A stretch of 64,000 nt of DNA from JAGLOK01 sp963677605 (lineage in GTDB: Bacteria; Bacillota; Clostridia; Christensenellales; UMGS416): the NCBI GenBank assembly GCA_963677605.2, contig CAXXDX010000006.1:868001-932000 (forward strand), in the 5' to 3' direction. The position numbers and the translations under genes were made by a program. Below the pieces are notes generated by a model. That model did no database searches, was not told the DNA's origin, and worked only from the letters and a program-made list of their open reading frames with translations. Shown in pieces: positions 8,363-16,062 of this stretch (positions are counted from its first letter, which is position 1; every line of letters starts with the position of its first letter).

Positions 8363-9481
8363 TTACCAAATTAAAAATGATTTATCTTTCAATCTTAATA
8401 TAGCTTCTATAAAAAAGTAATCACCATAAATTATTTTATTATATCCTTGTTCATGATATGAAACTTTGCCTCCATCCACAATCCCATCAGTCTCTTTATC
8501 CCAATCACAGAATTTATCATCCGTAGCTTTTAGAATTTTTAGTGCTATAGACCGATAACGTTTATTATCAGTATCTTCCACGAATTCACAAAGCTCCAGA
8601 AGACCGCATGCGGCACATGTTCCGGCTGTTGTGTCATATAAAACCGGATCTTTCGGCGCTCTGAAATCAGAGAGCGGCAGATATCCCGTTTCTTCAACAT
8701 TTGAAATAAAATAATCTGCTACTTTTTTTGCAGTCTCTAAATATCTTATTTCGCCTGTATGTCTGTAGCTTAGCGCAAATCCATATATCGCCCAAGCCTG
8801 TCCCCTTGACCAAGACGATCCCTCTGCATATCCCTGACCTCCCGGAGTTTCAAGAAGCTCTCCGTTTTCAGGATTTAAAATTGCTATATGATTGCACGAT
8901 CCGTCTTCTCTAAGAAGAACATTTATAGCTTTGTCGGCATGCAACATTGCAACAGCATTAAATCTCGGATCATCCAAAACTTCTCCTGCCCAATATAGTA
9001 TTGGTATATTCATAAGGCAATCGATTATCATCCAGCCCGGCCTGTCATCATTCCAAGCTCTGATAAACTGTCCTACAGGATTATACCTTCCGGCCAGTAT
9101 TGTTGCAGCATGCAGTCCGCGAGCCCTGGATTTATCGTTTCTTGTAAGTCTGTAGTTTGCAACAGAGGTATGAAGCCACATAAATCCAACATCATGATAC
9201 AGTCCCTCAAATCCCTCAAGTGCAGCATCAAGCTTTTTTTCAACTCCTTCAGCCGCTATTTTGAGCTTTTTATCATTTGTGGCATTATATATTTGCCATA
9301 GGATTCCCGCCCAAAAGCCATTAGTCCACCAATAGATATCAGTATCTGCTTTATCTTCATCGTATACTCCATCATTTGCAATATATATTATCTTGTCTCC
9401 GTGTCTTTCAACTTGCGCAGACACTTTATCTATAATCTTTTTATATACATCATCAATCCATATACTGCTGCTATTTTCCAT
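8363..9481 (-). CDS. Unsaturated uronyl hydrolase, glycoside hydrolase family 88
   Basis: This enzyme hydrolyses the unsaturated 4-deoxy-uronic acid from the non-reducing end of oligosaccharides made by polysaccharide lyases. It has no signal peptide, so it acts in the cytoplasm on imported oligosaccharides. At 372 residues it fits the alpha6/alpha6-barrel family. The two catalytic aspartates expected from GH88 are Asp97 in LYHDVGFMW and Asp154 in MIIDCLMNIPIL. The signature GYAEGSSWSRGQAWAIYG is also present. The substrate could be unsaturated galacturonyl-rhamnose (pectin RG-I) or a glucuronyl linkage; GH88 and GH105 are related and I favour GH88. Its product feeds KduI. It is the last gene of the lacI operon. 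Confidence 0.93.
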   Translation of the reverse strand: MENSSSIWIDDVYKKIIDKVSAQVERHGDKIIYIANDGVYDEDKADTDIYWWTNGFWAGILWQIYNATNDKKLKIAAEGVEKKLDAALEGFEGLYHDVGFMWLHTSVANYRLTRNDKSRARGLHAATILAGRYNPVGQFIRAWNDDRPGWMIIDCLMNIPILYWAGEVLDDPRFNAVAMLHADKAINVLLREDGSCNHIAILNPENGELLETPGGQGYAEGSSWSRGQAWAIYGFALSYRHTGEIRYLETAKKVADYFISNVEETGYLPLSDFRAPKDPVLYDTTAGTCAACGLLELCEFVEDTDNKRYRSIALKILKATDDKFCDWDKETDGIVDGGKVSYHEQGYNKIIYGDYFFIEAILRLKDKSFLIW

Positions 9482-9500
9482 GTCAATACCTCATATCATA

Positions 9501-10712
9501 TTACTTGTTGTTTGAAAATAAATTTACTTGTTTTGCTTTCAAACTGTCTTGAACATATTTATAGTTAACTTCGCTTACAGGAATTTTCATTCCTATAGCT
9601 TTTGCTGCAACCACTCCAGCAGCCTGTCCAGTTAATGCTGCCGAAGGTATCACCCTTGCCGTTTCCCATCCTTCACCGTCAGCACTTATCACTCTGCCGG
9701 CCGCCAATATGTTTGGATAGTCACTATTGTATAAAGCTCCGATCGGGATTTCATAATGCCTGCCTCTTTGTCTGAAATCACCTATCGCACCTATTGAGTT
9801 TTCAAAATGCCTGCCATCCTCAGCCAAAAAAGTTTCATCACCTATCATACATCTTGTCTTTCGCAGCTGCGGCATATTCGGAAGAGTGTAAAGGCAGTAC
9901 TCATCAGTATTAAAAGACTTGATTTTATCAAACAAAAGAGACTGCCCTGTAATGATATAATCATTTACCGAATCAGCGTTAAACTCATTGTATATAGGTA
10001 CACCTTCCGGTTGACCTCTACCGTTCAGGTCTGCTCCCACATGAAATTGTCCGGTATTAAGATTAAACAAATTCTTTGTGTTATACGCTTTTTCAATCGT
10101 TTTTATGTTACAGCCATGTCCGTAATAAGTAAGATAATTAGTCCCATACCTATGAGGAACACCTGCTCTGTGGATTAAGTCTGCATCGCCTGTTGCATCT
10201 ATCAAAACTTTAAGCGGATAATAATGCCTTCCGCTTTTGTTTTCTACAATAATGCCACTTACTATGTTTTCTTCCATTACTGGATAAGAACAGATTGTGT
10301 CATAGCATACTTTTATGCCTTCTTTTTGTAAAAGTTCATTTAATGCAAGTGAAAAAACTGACGGATTAAAAAATGTGGAATATCTTCTTTTCGGTTTGGT
10401 TTCTGCATAGGAGCCATCTTTCCAGCTTTCGTCAAGATTATCGTAACCATGCTTAATTGCTAGTTTGAGGAGCTCTTCTGCTATTCCTGTTGTTAATACA
10501 CTTCCCTCACCATCGCAAAGAGGCTCGTACCAGTTTACCAGTCCAAGTGTGGCAAGACCGCCTAGAACGCAACTCTTTTCAATAAGCATAACATCCAATC
10601 CTTCACGTTTTGCGGAAAGAGCTGCAGAAATTCCGGCTATACCACCTCCTGCAACTATAACTTCATAACCCCTTTTCACAGGAATCTTTCTGGTTTCGGT
10701 AATTGTAGCCAA
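9501..10712 (-). CDS. FAD-dependent oxidoreductase (PF12831 type)
   Basis: This 403-residue cytoplasmic flavoprotein has the Rossmann motif VIVAGGGIAGISAALSA near residue 20, ending in an acidic residue that contacts FAD ribose (MLIEK). The C-terminal FAD segment AAGRVISADGEGWETARV is followed by GQAAGVVAAKAI. This family is common in polysaccharide-utilisation loci of gut bacteria, but its substrate is generally unknown; oxidation or reduction of a sugar intermediate is plausible. The frame begins with TTG (SD AAAGG, about 9 bases upstream) and the glycine motif lies close behind, so no later start fits better. It lies 19 bases before GH88 and 66 bases after the esterase gene. Confidence 0.85.
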   Translation of the reverse strand: MATITETRKIPVKRGYEVIVAGGGIAGISAALSAKREGLDVMLIEKSCVLGGLATLGLVNWYEPLCDGEGSVLTTGIAEELLKLAIKHGYDNLDESWKDGSYAETKPKRRYSTFFNPSVFSLALNELLQKEGIKVCYDTICSYPVMEENIVSGIIVENKSGRHYYPLKVLIDATGDADLIHRAGVPHRYGTNYLTYYGHGCNIKTIEKAYNTKNLFNLNTGQFHVGADLNGRGQPEGVPIYNEFNADSVNDYIITGQSLLFDKIKSFNTDEYCLYTLPNMPQLRKTRCMIGDETFLAEDGRHFENSIGAIGDFRQRGRHYEIPIGALYNSDYPNILAAGRVISADGEGWETARVIPSAALTGQAAGVVAAKAIGMKIPVSEVNYKYVQDSLKAKQVNLFSNNK

Positions 10713-10778
10713 ATTATTAACCTTTCATTATTAAATTACTTCTATATTGAGAGTTGTCAGGTCTTGCTGAGTCTTTCT

Positions 10779-11942
10779 TTAAACATTATGAATATTTCTA
10801 TATTGAATCAGACTATTCCAATCATATCGGCTGACGCAATGAGGACCTGATCTTAAATGATATCCTATCTCCCCTTCGTGAAACTTCTGCCCCGGTTCTG
10901 GAAAGTTGTCCTCAGCAACAAATCCCTTTTTGCTATATATTCTATAAGCAGCACTTGCAGAATATGCTGCTAGATACTCACCTTCATAATCTACACAGCT
11001 GTCCTCTTCACCCGAAAACAGATAAAGATTTCTTGGTGCAACAAGCGATAAAAGGAAATGTGAATCATAGGGCAGATTTTTTTCATCAGATTTATATTCA
11101 AGATAATTTCTGCAAAACCAGTATGGAAAACATCTAATTAAATGATTGATATCTTCCCTTTTGTTTTCCCTGTAAAAAGATGCTCCGCCGGTTCCCGATA
11201 TCATTGGAACAACAAGTGAAAATCTTCCATCATTTGCCCCAGACCAGAGCGCAGCCTTTCCTAATCTTGATGCTCCACAAACCGCAATCTTCTCCGAATC
11301 CACACCTTCAACTTTTTGAATATAATCCATCACACGGCTGAAAGCCCACGCCCACTTGGAAAGGGCTCCCCATTCAGTTTTATTTGAAGAGTCAGGATAT
11401 AACGCATTCCCCCTTGGATATTCATCTTTTCTATCTGCAGTTACGTCCTGATAATAAAAGCTAGCTATTCCGTATCCCTGATCAACTATCTCCTCAATAG
11501 GTACATTATCCGTTTCAACAACCGGTGAAAACGATGCATACAAAAACATTGGTGCTTTATTTTTCATCTTTGGAACAATAATATTTATCGGAAAGCTTAA
11601 GACTTCCCGCGATTTTATTTTATCGCCCCAAACATACGGATGCGTATATTTATGCGAAAATGACGGAAATCCTCCTGCTAGATAATCCATAGTTATGCTT
11701 ATCATCACTCTTTTAAGCATAGCTTTTCCACATACAGCATTATCATCTTCCATTATAACGTCAGCTGATACTTCACAGTTTACGTCAGGTGTTTTGCCAT
11801 AGCATGTGTTTTCAAGAAGCGCTATTATCTCCTGTCTTCTTACTTCCCAATCTTTAATACTATTAACATGCTTTCCGCTATGCAGTTTTAGAAGTTCTGG
11901 TAAGTTTCGGTTTTTAATCTGTTCATCTAAAAATATACTCAT
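10779..11942 (-). CDS. CE15-like carbohydrate esterase (alpha/beta hydrolase)
   Basis: This 387-residue alpha/beta hydrolase has no signal peptide. The nucleophile elbow GASRLGKAALWSG matches the G-x-S-R-x-G-K pattern of CE15 glucuronoyl esterases, which cleave esters of uronic-acid carboxyl groups. The segment APRNLYLFSGEEDSCVD is the region that carries the acid or oxyanion residues after the sixth strand. The candidate catalytic histidine is in RSGPHCVSRYDW near the C-terminus. A cytoplasmic CE15-like enzyme beside GH88 suggests removal of a methyl or other ester from an imported uronate oligosaccharide. The lignin-carbohydrate activity known for secreted CE15 enzymes is less likely here. 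The ribosome binding site is weakly spaced. Confidence 0.75.
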   Translation of the reverse strand: MSIFLDEQIKNRNLPELLKLHSGKHVNSIKDWEVRRQEIIALLENTCYGKTPDVNCEVSADVIMEDDNAVCGKAMLKRVMISITMDYLAGGFPSFSHKYTHPYVWGDKIKSREVLSFPINIIVPKMKNKAPMFLYASFSPVVETDNVPIEEIVDQGYGIASFYYQDVTADRKDEYPRGNALYPDSSNKTEWGALSKWAWAFSRVMDYIQKVEGVDSEKIAVCGASRLGKAALWSGANDGRFSLVVPMISGTGGASFYRENKREDINHLIRCFPYWFCRNYLEYKSDEKNLPYDSHFLLSLVAPRNLYLFSGEEDSCVDYEGEYLAAYSASAAYRIYSKKGFVAEDNFPEPGQKFHEGEIGYHLRSGPHCVSRYDWNSLIQYRNIHNV

Positions 11943-11980
11943 TTGAAATCAGAAAACTCCTATTATTATTTTTATTTCTT

Positions 11981-12937
11981 TCAATTATATTGGTTTATTA
12001 AACAAAATGGAATTTCTTTATTGCGGTCACATGTCAGCTTGCCATCAATTATTTCAAGTTCCGCTACCTGAATAGCATTTCTGCTTCTAAGATAAAAATC
12101 TTCATCGGAAGCATCTTCAGGCAGGGTTGGACGCGAAAAATAAAATATAAATGCCCTGCCATTGTTTATCAATACATCAGCGTGATTACCTTTGTCATTA
12201 TCCCAAGAGCGTTCACCAGCCTCTTTTAGAATGTTTCCATCCTGTCTAGTCCATACGCAAAAATCATCCGATTCATAAATGGCAAGACCGTCCCAGCAAT
12301 CCGTTATCATCCACTTCTTGCCGCCAAATTCAAACACATTCGGTCCTTCGTGAGAGCAGTCGCAAACTTCCGGTCCTACTACATCCCAATTATACAAATC
12401 ACGGCTTACAGCAGCATAAGAATAACTGTTGTTATCTTCGTCCTTATACCACATTTTATAAACTCCTGATTCAATCTCATATATACATGCATCTATCACT
12501 CTGTTAGATGAAAGCTCAATTTTACCTTCACAGTTCCAATCCCACATGTTTTCTGAAGTGTAATGAATAATGCTTCTTGGATAATTCCAGTCTGTTGGTA
12601 TCCCAGTGATATAGGAAACATACATGTGATATATGCCTTCTGCGCAAATAATCTCAGGAGCCCAGAATGTATTATGTCCCGGTTCAAAATCCAGATTTTC
12701 AAGCGTTCCTCTGTATAGCCATTTCGAGCCATCATCCGAGCTTGCAACGCCAATTTTTGTGCCGTGTATACTTGAAAAGCCTACAGTTATATCTGTGGCT
12801 CTTCTTTGCGTATACAACATCCACCAGTTGTTTTCACATCTGTTCCAAATAACTACCGGATCTGTAGGGCTGTCGTATATAGGATCTCTGAATAATGGGG
12901 CATTCGCGGTTTTCATATCGCTATTTTCATTTGTCAT
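11981..12937 (-). CDS. Glycoside hydrolase, GH43-like five-bladed beta-propeller
   Basis: This 318-residue protein without a signal peptide shows GH43-like landmarks: DPVVIWN early (base Asp), TFWAPEI, VIDACIYE (likely pKa-modulating Asp) and HEGPNVFE (acid Glu). WW/WY-rich repeats fit propeller blades. GH43 enzymes are mostly alpha-L-arabinofuranosidases, beta-xylosidases or galactan exo-enzymes. GH117 anhydro-galactosidases share the fold, so a red-algal substrate cannot be excluded. It follows the lacI gene after 39 bases and precedes the CE15-like gene by 38, so it is the first enzyme of that operon. Confidence 0.78.
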   Translation of the reverse strand: MTNENSDMKTANAPLFRDPIYDSPTDPVVIWNRCENNWWMLYTQRRATDITVGFSSIHGTKIGVASSDDGSKWLYRGTLENLDFEPGHNTFWAPEIICAEGIYHMYVSYITGIPTDWNYPRSIIHYTSENMWDWNCEGKIELSSNRVIDACIYEIESGVYKMWYKDEDNNSYSYAAVSRDLYNWDVVGPEVCDCSHEGPNVFEFGGKKWMITDCWDGLAIYESDDFCVWTRQDGNILKEAGERSWDNDKGNHADVLINNGRAFIFYFSRPTLPEDASDEDFYLRSRNAIQVAELEIIDGKLTCDRNKEIPFCLINQYN

Positions 12938-12976
12938 GATATTATTATCTTCCTAAAAAGTAGTTACAGGTAATAA

Positions 12977-14032
12977 TTATTTGCATATTCTGCATGAATC
13001 TCTTATAACAAGCTCAGTTTTTATTATATTTTCCTTCTCAGCCTTCTTGCCTTCTATAGCATCTATCAATACTTCTATAGCTTTTTTCCCTAATTCAAGC
13101 GCTTTTAAATCAACAGTTGTAATACTCGGAACAACGTACTCACTCATCGGCATATTGTCAGAGCCTGCAAACGAAATATCTTCTGGCACTCTCAGTCCGG
13201 CTTTTCTTGCTGCATAAATAGCACCTATTGCGACAAGGTCGTTAAGACATATTACAGCGGTGGGAAGACTAGGCTTCTGAAGCAGCTCTGTCATACATTG
13301 TTTCCCGCTTTCTACATCGAAGTCGCTTGGCACATAGTATGAATCATCAAATGAAATTCCGTGCTCTTCTAGTGTTTTTTTCATTGTGCTAAGGCGAAGA
13401 AGAGTTGGCTGAATCGCCAAGTCTCCCCCTATAAATGCAAACTTCTTATGTCTGAGCGAAACAAGATAATTTATAAGAGCTCTTGTTCCGGACGTCTCAT
13501 CTACACTAACATGCAGTGTGTTTCTTTCAGGCATAGCATCATTTATTGTAACAACAGGCATTCTCTCCGATAGTTTGTCTATCATCTCCGTATGCTCGCT
13601 TATTGGTTCAGTTTCATTTACTGCACCGCCCATTATAAGCATGCCGTCCACTTTTCTTTCCTGAAGAATGCGAACATAATGCGATTCTAAGTTTGTACTA
13701 TGACGGATAGTGTCATTCATTGTACAACCAAGAAGCAGCGTATATCCTTTTGTAAACGCTAACGCTTCTGCACCGTAAAAAATCTGACTGTAAAAAGGGT
13801 GTGTAATGTCGGGAAGTATAATCCCCAGAGTATGAGATTTCCTGTTTGACAAAGAGCGTGCCATCGAGTTTGGAAGATAGTCATATTTTTCTATTATACT
13901 GAGTACTGCTTTTTTCCGCTTCTCGCTTACATTTGCATTGCCTGTAAGAACTCGTGATACAGTTGATACAGACACGCCAGCCTCTTTTGCTATCTCATAA
14001 ATTGTAATGTTTCCATCTTTTTCTTTCTTCAT
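12977..14032 (-). CDS. LacI-family transcriptional regulator
   Basis: This is a DNA-binding repressor with an N-terminal LacI helix-turn-helix (TIYEIAKEAGVSVSTVSRVL), a hinge helix region (PNSMARSLSNR) and a periplasmic-binding-protein-like effector domain to the end. I use the ATG at 14032 (351 residues) because GGTGA is properly spaced before it; the frame itself opens five codons earlier with TTG. It is divergent from the GH35-like gene and heads the operon with GH43, CE15, FAD oxidoreductase and GH88. Operators of LacI type occur upstream of its promoter, over the GH35 promoter, and in the leader of the transporter operon at 24051. It therefore probably controls the whole LacI-side regulon. 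The effector is unknown. Confidence 0.92.
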   Translation of the reverse strand: MKKEKDGNITIYEIAKEAGVSVSTVSRVLTGNANVSEKRKKAVLSIIEKYDYLPNSMARSLSNRKSHTLGIILPDITHPFYSQIFYGAEALAFTKGYTLLLGCTMNDTIRHSTNLESHYVRILQERKVDGMLIMGGAVNETEPISEHTEMIDKLSERMPVVTINDAMPERNTLHVSVDETSGTRALINYLVSLRHKKFAFIGGDLAIQPTLLRLSTMKKTLEEHGISFDDSYYVPSDFDVESGKQCMTELLQKPSLPTAVICLNDLVAIGAIYAARKAGLRVPEDISFAGSDNMPMSEYVVPSITTVDLKALELGKKAIEVLIDAIEGKKAEKENIIKTELVIRDSCRICK

Positions 14033-14103
14033 TGTTTCATTCACCAATTAATGATATGGATATATAAATATCCGTGTTCTGATTTTTTATATATAATTTT
14101 GAT

Positions 14104-14132
14104 ATTATAATATATTTCATAGAATTTATCAA
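14104..14132 (-). promoter_or_regulatory. Sigma-A promoter of the lacI operon
   Basis: On the minus strand TTGATA (14127-14132) and TATAAT (14104-14109) are separated by exactly 17 bases. The start codon of lacI is about 70 bases downstream. The operator at 14148-14161 lies just upstream of the -35 box, so repression here may be by looping or may be only partial. Confidence 0.75.
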
Positions 14133-14147
14133 TATTAGGTTCATATT

Positions 14148-14161
14148 TGCAAGCGGTTTCA
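14148..14161. promoter_or_regulatory. LacI-type operator O1
   Basis: Read on the minus strand it is TGAAACCGCTTGCA, followed by AATA. It is the reverse-complement arrangement of O2 (14237-14250), with 12 of the 14 core positions identical. The core also resembles a CcpA cre site, so carbon catabolite control is an alternative reading. Confidence 0.65.
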
Positions 14162-14236
14162 TTTAATATTAACACAATATATAGAAGGTTTCAATAGCAC
14201 TGTAGCTTATATTATTCAAATTATTTTAATTTTTCA

Positions 14237-14272
14237 TGAAACCATTTGCAAGAGTGCGTTTATAGTTATAAA
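14237..14272 (+). promoter_or_regulatory. GH35 promoter overlapped by LacI-type operator O2
   Basis: The operator TGAAACCATTTGCA occupies 14237-14250. A -35 box TTTGCA (14245-14250) overlaps it, and TATAAA (14267-14272) follows at 16 bases. A repressor bound here would block RNA polymerase directly. The start codon of the GH35-like gene is about 45 bases downstream of the -10 box. The rest of the 14033-14317 intergenic region is A/T-rich with no further gene. Confidence 0.6.
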
Positions 14273-14317
14273 ATGAATGTGTATTATATCAATAACCATT
14301 CATTTAGGGAGGATAAA

Positions 14318-15904
14318 ATGGGACTATTTAAAGTAAATAACAAGCCTTTTCTTCCGCTGGGCGGACAATCCAACAACTCAAGTGCATATAATAAGTCAGA
14401 ACTGGAGTCAGCAATCAAAGGAGTTCTCGCTATAGGCGGCAACACTCTTGAGGCCCCTGTTTACTGGGAACAGATAGAGCCCAATGAAGGCTCATTTGAT
14501 TTTACAGCTGTAGATGAAATGTTTGAAGCATGCAAAAGCGCAGATCTAAAATTAATAATACTATGGTTTGCCACATGGAAGAACGGAGAAATGCGTTATG
14601 TTCCGGAATGGGTGAAAGCAGACACCAATAGGTTTGAACGTGTAGTATCCTATTTAAGTGCTCCAATGAACGTTCTTTCAAGCCATTGCAAAGAAAACTT
14701 GGAAGCTGACAAGAAGGCTTTTTCCGCTCTAATGGGCCACATTAAAAAAATCGATCCAACTCTTAGCACCATAATTGCTGTCCAAGTTGAAAACGAACCC
14801 GGTATTTTAGGCTCTGATATGGATTATTCTATGTCCGCCCAAAACGATTATGCCAAAGATGTACCTGAAAAACTTATTGGATTTATTAAACTAAATCCGG
14901 AAGGAGAGGCATATAGAATATGGTGCGAAAATGGGAAGCTTGACTCCGGCACATGGAACAAGCTTTTTGGATTGCATGGCCCGGAAATGTGCGAGTCATA
15001 TTATATTGCATGTTATATAAACACAGTCGCTAAAGAAGGAAAAAATGTGCTCAATGCACCAATGTCGGTAAATGTTTGGATGGGCGAACATGGATGGATG
15101 ATTCCGGGCTTTTACCCTGCAGGAGGCGCAGTAAGAAGAACGATAGATATCTGGAAGCATGCAACGCCCGATATCGATGTAATAGCACCTGACATTTATT
15201 TAGGAAATTTTTCAGATTACGAAGCAGCATGCAAAACATATACAAGACAAGACAACCCACTATATATTCCGGAATCAGGAGCAAATGATCAAAATGCGTT
15301 TAATATGATAAAAGCTATTGCCGATTATAACTGCGAAGGATATTTTGTATTTGCAATAGACTGTATTTTAGATGCAGATGGCAATCTCAAACCGGAATGC
15401 AGAAACTACGCGCTTTCTTTTAAAACAGTCACAAACATCGCACCTCTTCTGCTAAAATATAGAGGGACAGGCAAAATACACGCTGTTATCCAAGAACCAT
15501 ATAGGCAGTTTCAAAATTTTGAATTCGAGAACTTCTTCTGTGCAGCTTTATTTGCAGGTCAGGGAGGCTTGTTTGTAGGCAAAGATCATAGACATCGCCA
15601 AGATCCGTCAATGACAAAAGATCTTCCCCATTTTGGTTTTGTAATAGAAGCTTCGCCAAAAGAGTTTTATATCGCAGGTCACATGCACATATACTTCGCA
15701 CCCAAAAAGTCTCCAGACTGGAACCATATAAACAAAGGTGTTTCTCCAAGCTTTACACCAGTGGATTACCTTAGTGTTGAAGAAGGATACCTTGATGAAT
15801 CAGGAAACTTCACCGCCACAAGAAAAAGAAATGGAGACGAAGTAGTATTTTCAAGTTTCTGGGCATCACCTCAATGCGGAGTAGTAAGAATAAGGCTAAA
15901 TTGA
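14318..15904 (+). CDS. Beta-galactosidase-like glycoside hydrolase, GH35-type with DUF5597-like C-terminus
   Basis: This 528-residue cytoplasmic enzyme has an N-terminal TIM barrel. FLPLGGQSNNSSA and GGNTLEAPVYWEQIEP at the start are typical of the GH35/GH42-like group that carries a DUF5597 C-terminal domain. The acid/base Glu is in VQVENEPGILG, and a candidate nucleophile is in PLYIPESGAND. The frame opens 24 codons upstream, but the ATG at 14318 is preceded by AGGGAGG at ideal spacing and begins with the conserved segment, so I use it. It is a single-gene plus-strand unit, divergent from lacI, with its own promoter and terminator. It probably releases beta-galactose from imported oligosaccharides. 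Confidence 0.85.
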   Translation: MGLFKVNNKPFLPLGGQSNNSSAYNKSELESAIKGVLAIGGNTLEAPVYWEQIEPNEGSFDFTAVDEMFEACKSADLKLIILWFATWKNGEMRYVPEWVKADTNRFERVVSYLSAPMNVLSSHCKENLEADKKAFSALMGHIKKIDPTLSTIIAVQVENEPGILGSDMDYSMSAQNDYAKDVPEKLIGFIKLNPEGEAYRIWCENGKLDSGTWNKLFGLHGPEMCESYYIACYINTVAKEGKNVLNAPMSVNVWMGEHGWMIPGFYPAGGAVRRTIDIWKHATPDIDVIAPDIYLGNFSDYEAACKTYTRQDNPLYIPESGANDQNAFNMIKAIADYNCEGYFVFAIDCILDADGNLKPECRNYALSFKTVTNIAPLLLKYRGTGKIHAVIQEPYRQFQNFEFENFFCAALFAGQGGLFVGKDHRHRQDPSMTKDLPHFGFVIEASPKEFYIAGHMHIYFAPKKSPDWNHINKGVSPSFTPVDYLSVEEGYLDESGNFTATRKRNGDEVVFSSFWASPQCGVVRIRLN

Positions 15905-15905
15905 A

Positions 15906-15941
15906 CAAAAATATAAAAAGTGCCCCTGCTGTTGCAGGGGC
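15906..15941 (-). terminator. Terminator for the GH2 operon
   Basis: The stem GCCCCTGC/GCAGGGGC has a four-base loop. On the minus strand it is followed by ACTTTTTATATTTTTG. It lies about 120 bases after the GH2 stop and closes the large transporter-glycosidase operon that starts at 24051. On the plus strand no T-run follows the stem. Confidence 0.75.
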
Positions 15942-16025
15942 TAATGCGGTTATACAGATCTCGGAAAGGCATATTTAGTCTCGCTTCCTTCCCCAGACAA
16001 TTATGTTATAACCATAACATCTAAG

Positions 16026-16062
16026 CTGTGTTGCATAACATTATATGCAACGCAGTTTTTTT
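16026..16062 (+). terminator. Terminator for the GH35-like gene
   Basis: A 12-pair stem (CTGTGTTGCATA with TATGCAACGCAG, one G-U pair) with a six-base loop is followed by seven T residues on the plus strand. It reaches the stop codon of the convergent GH2 gene. Together with the hairpin at 15923-15940 it separates the convergent transcripts. Confidence 0.8.
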
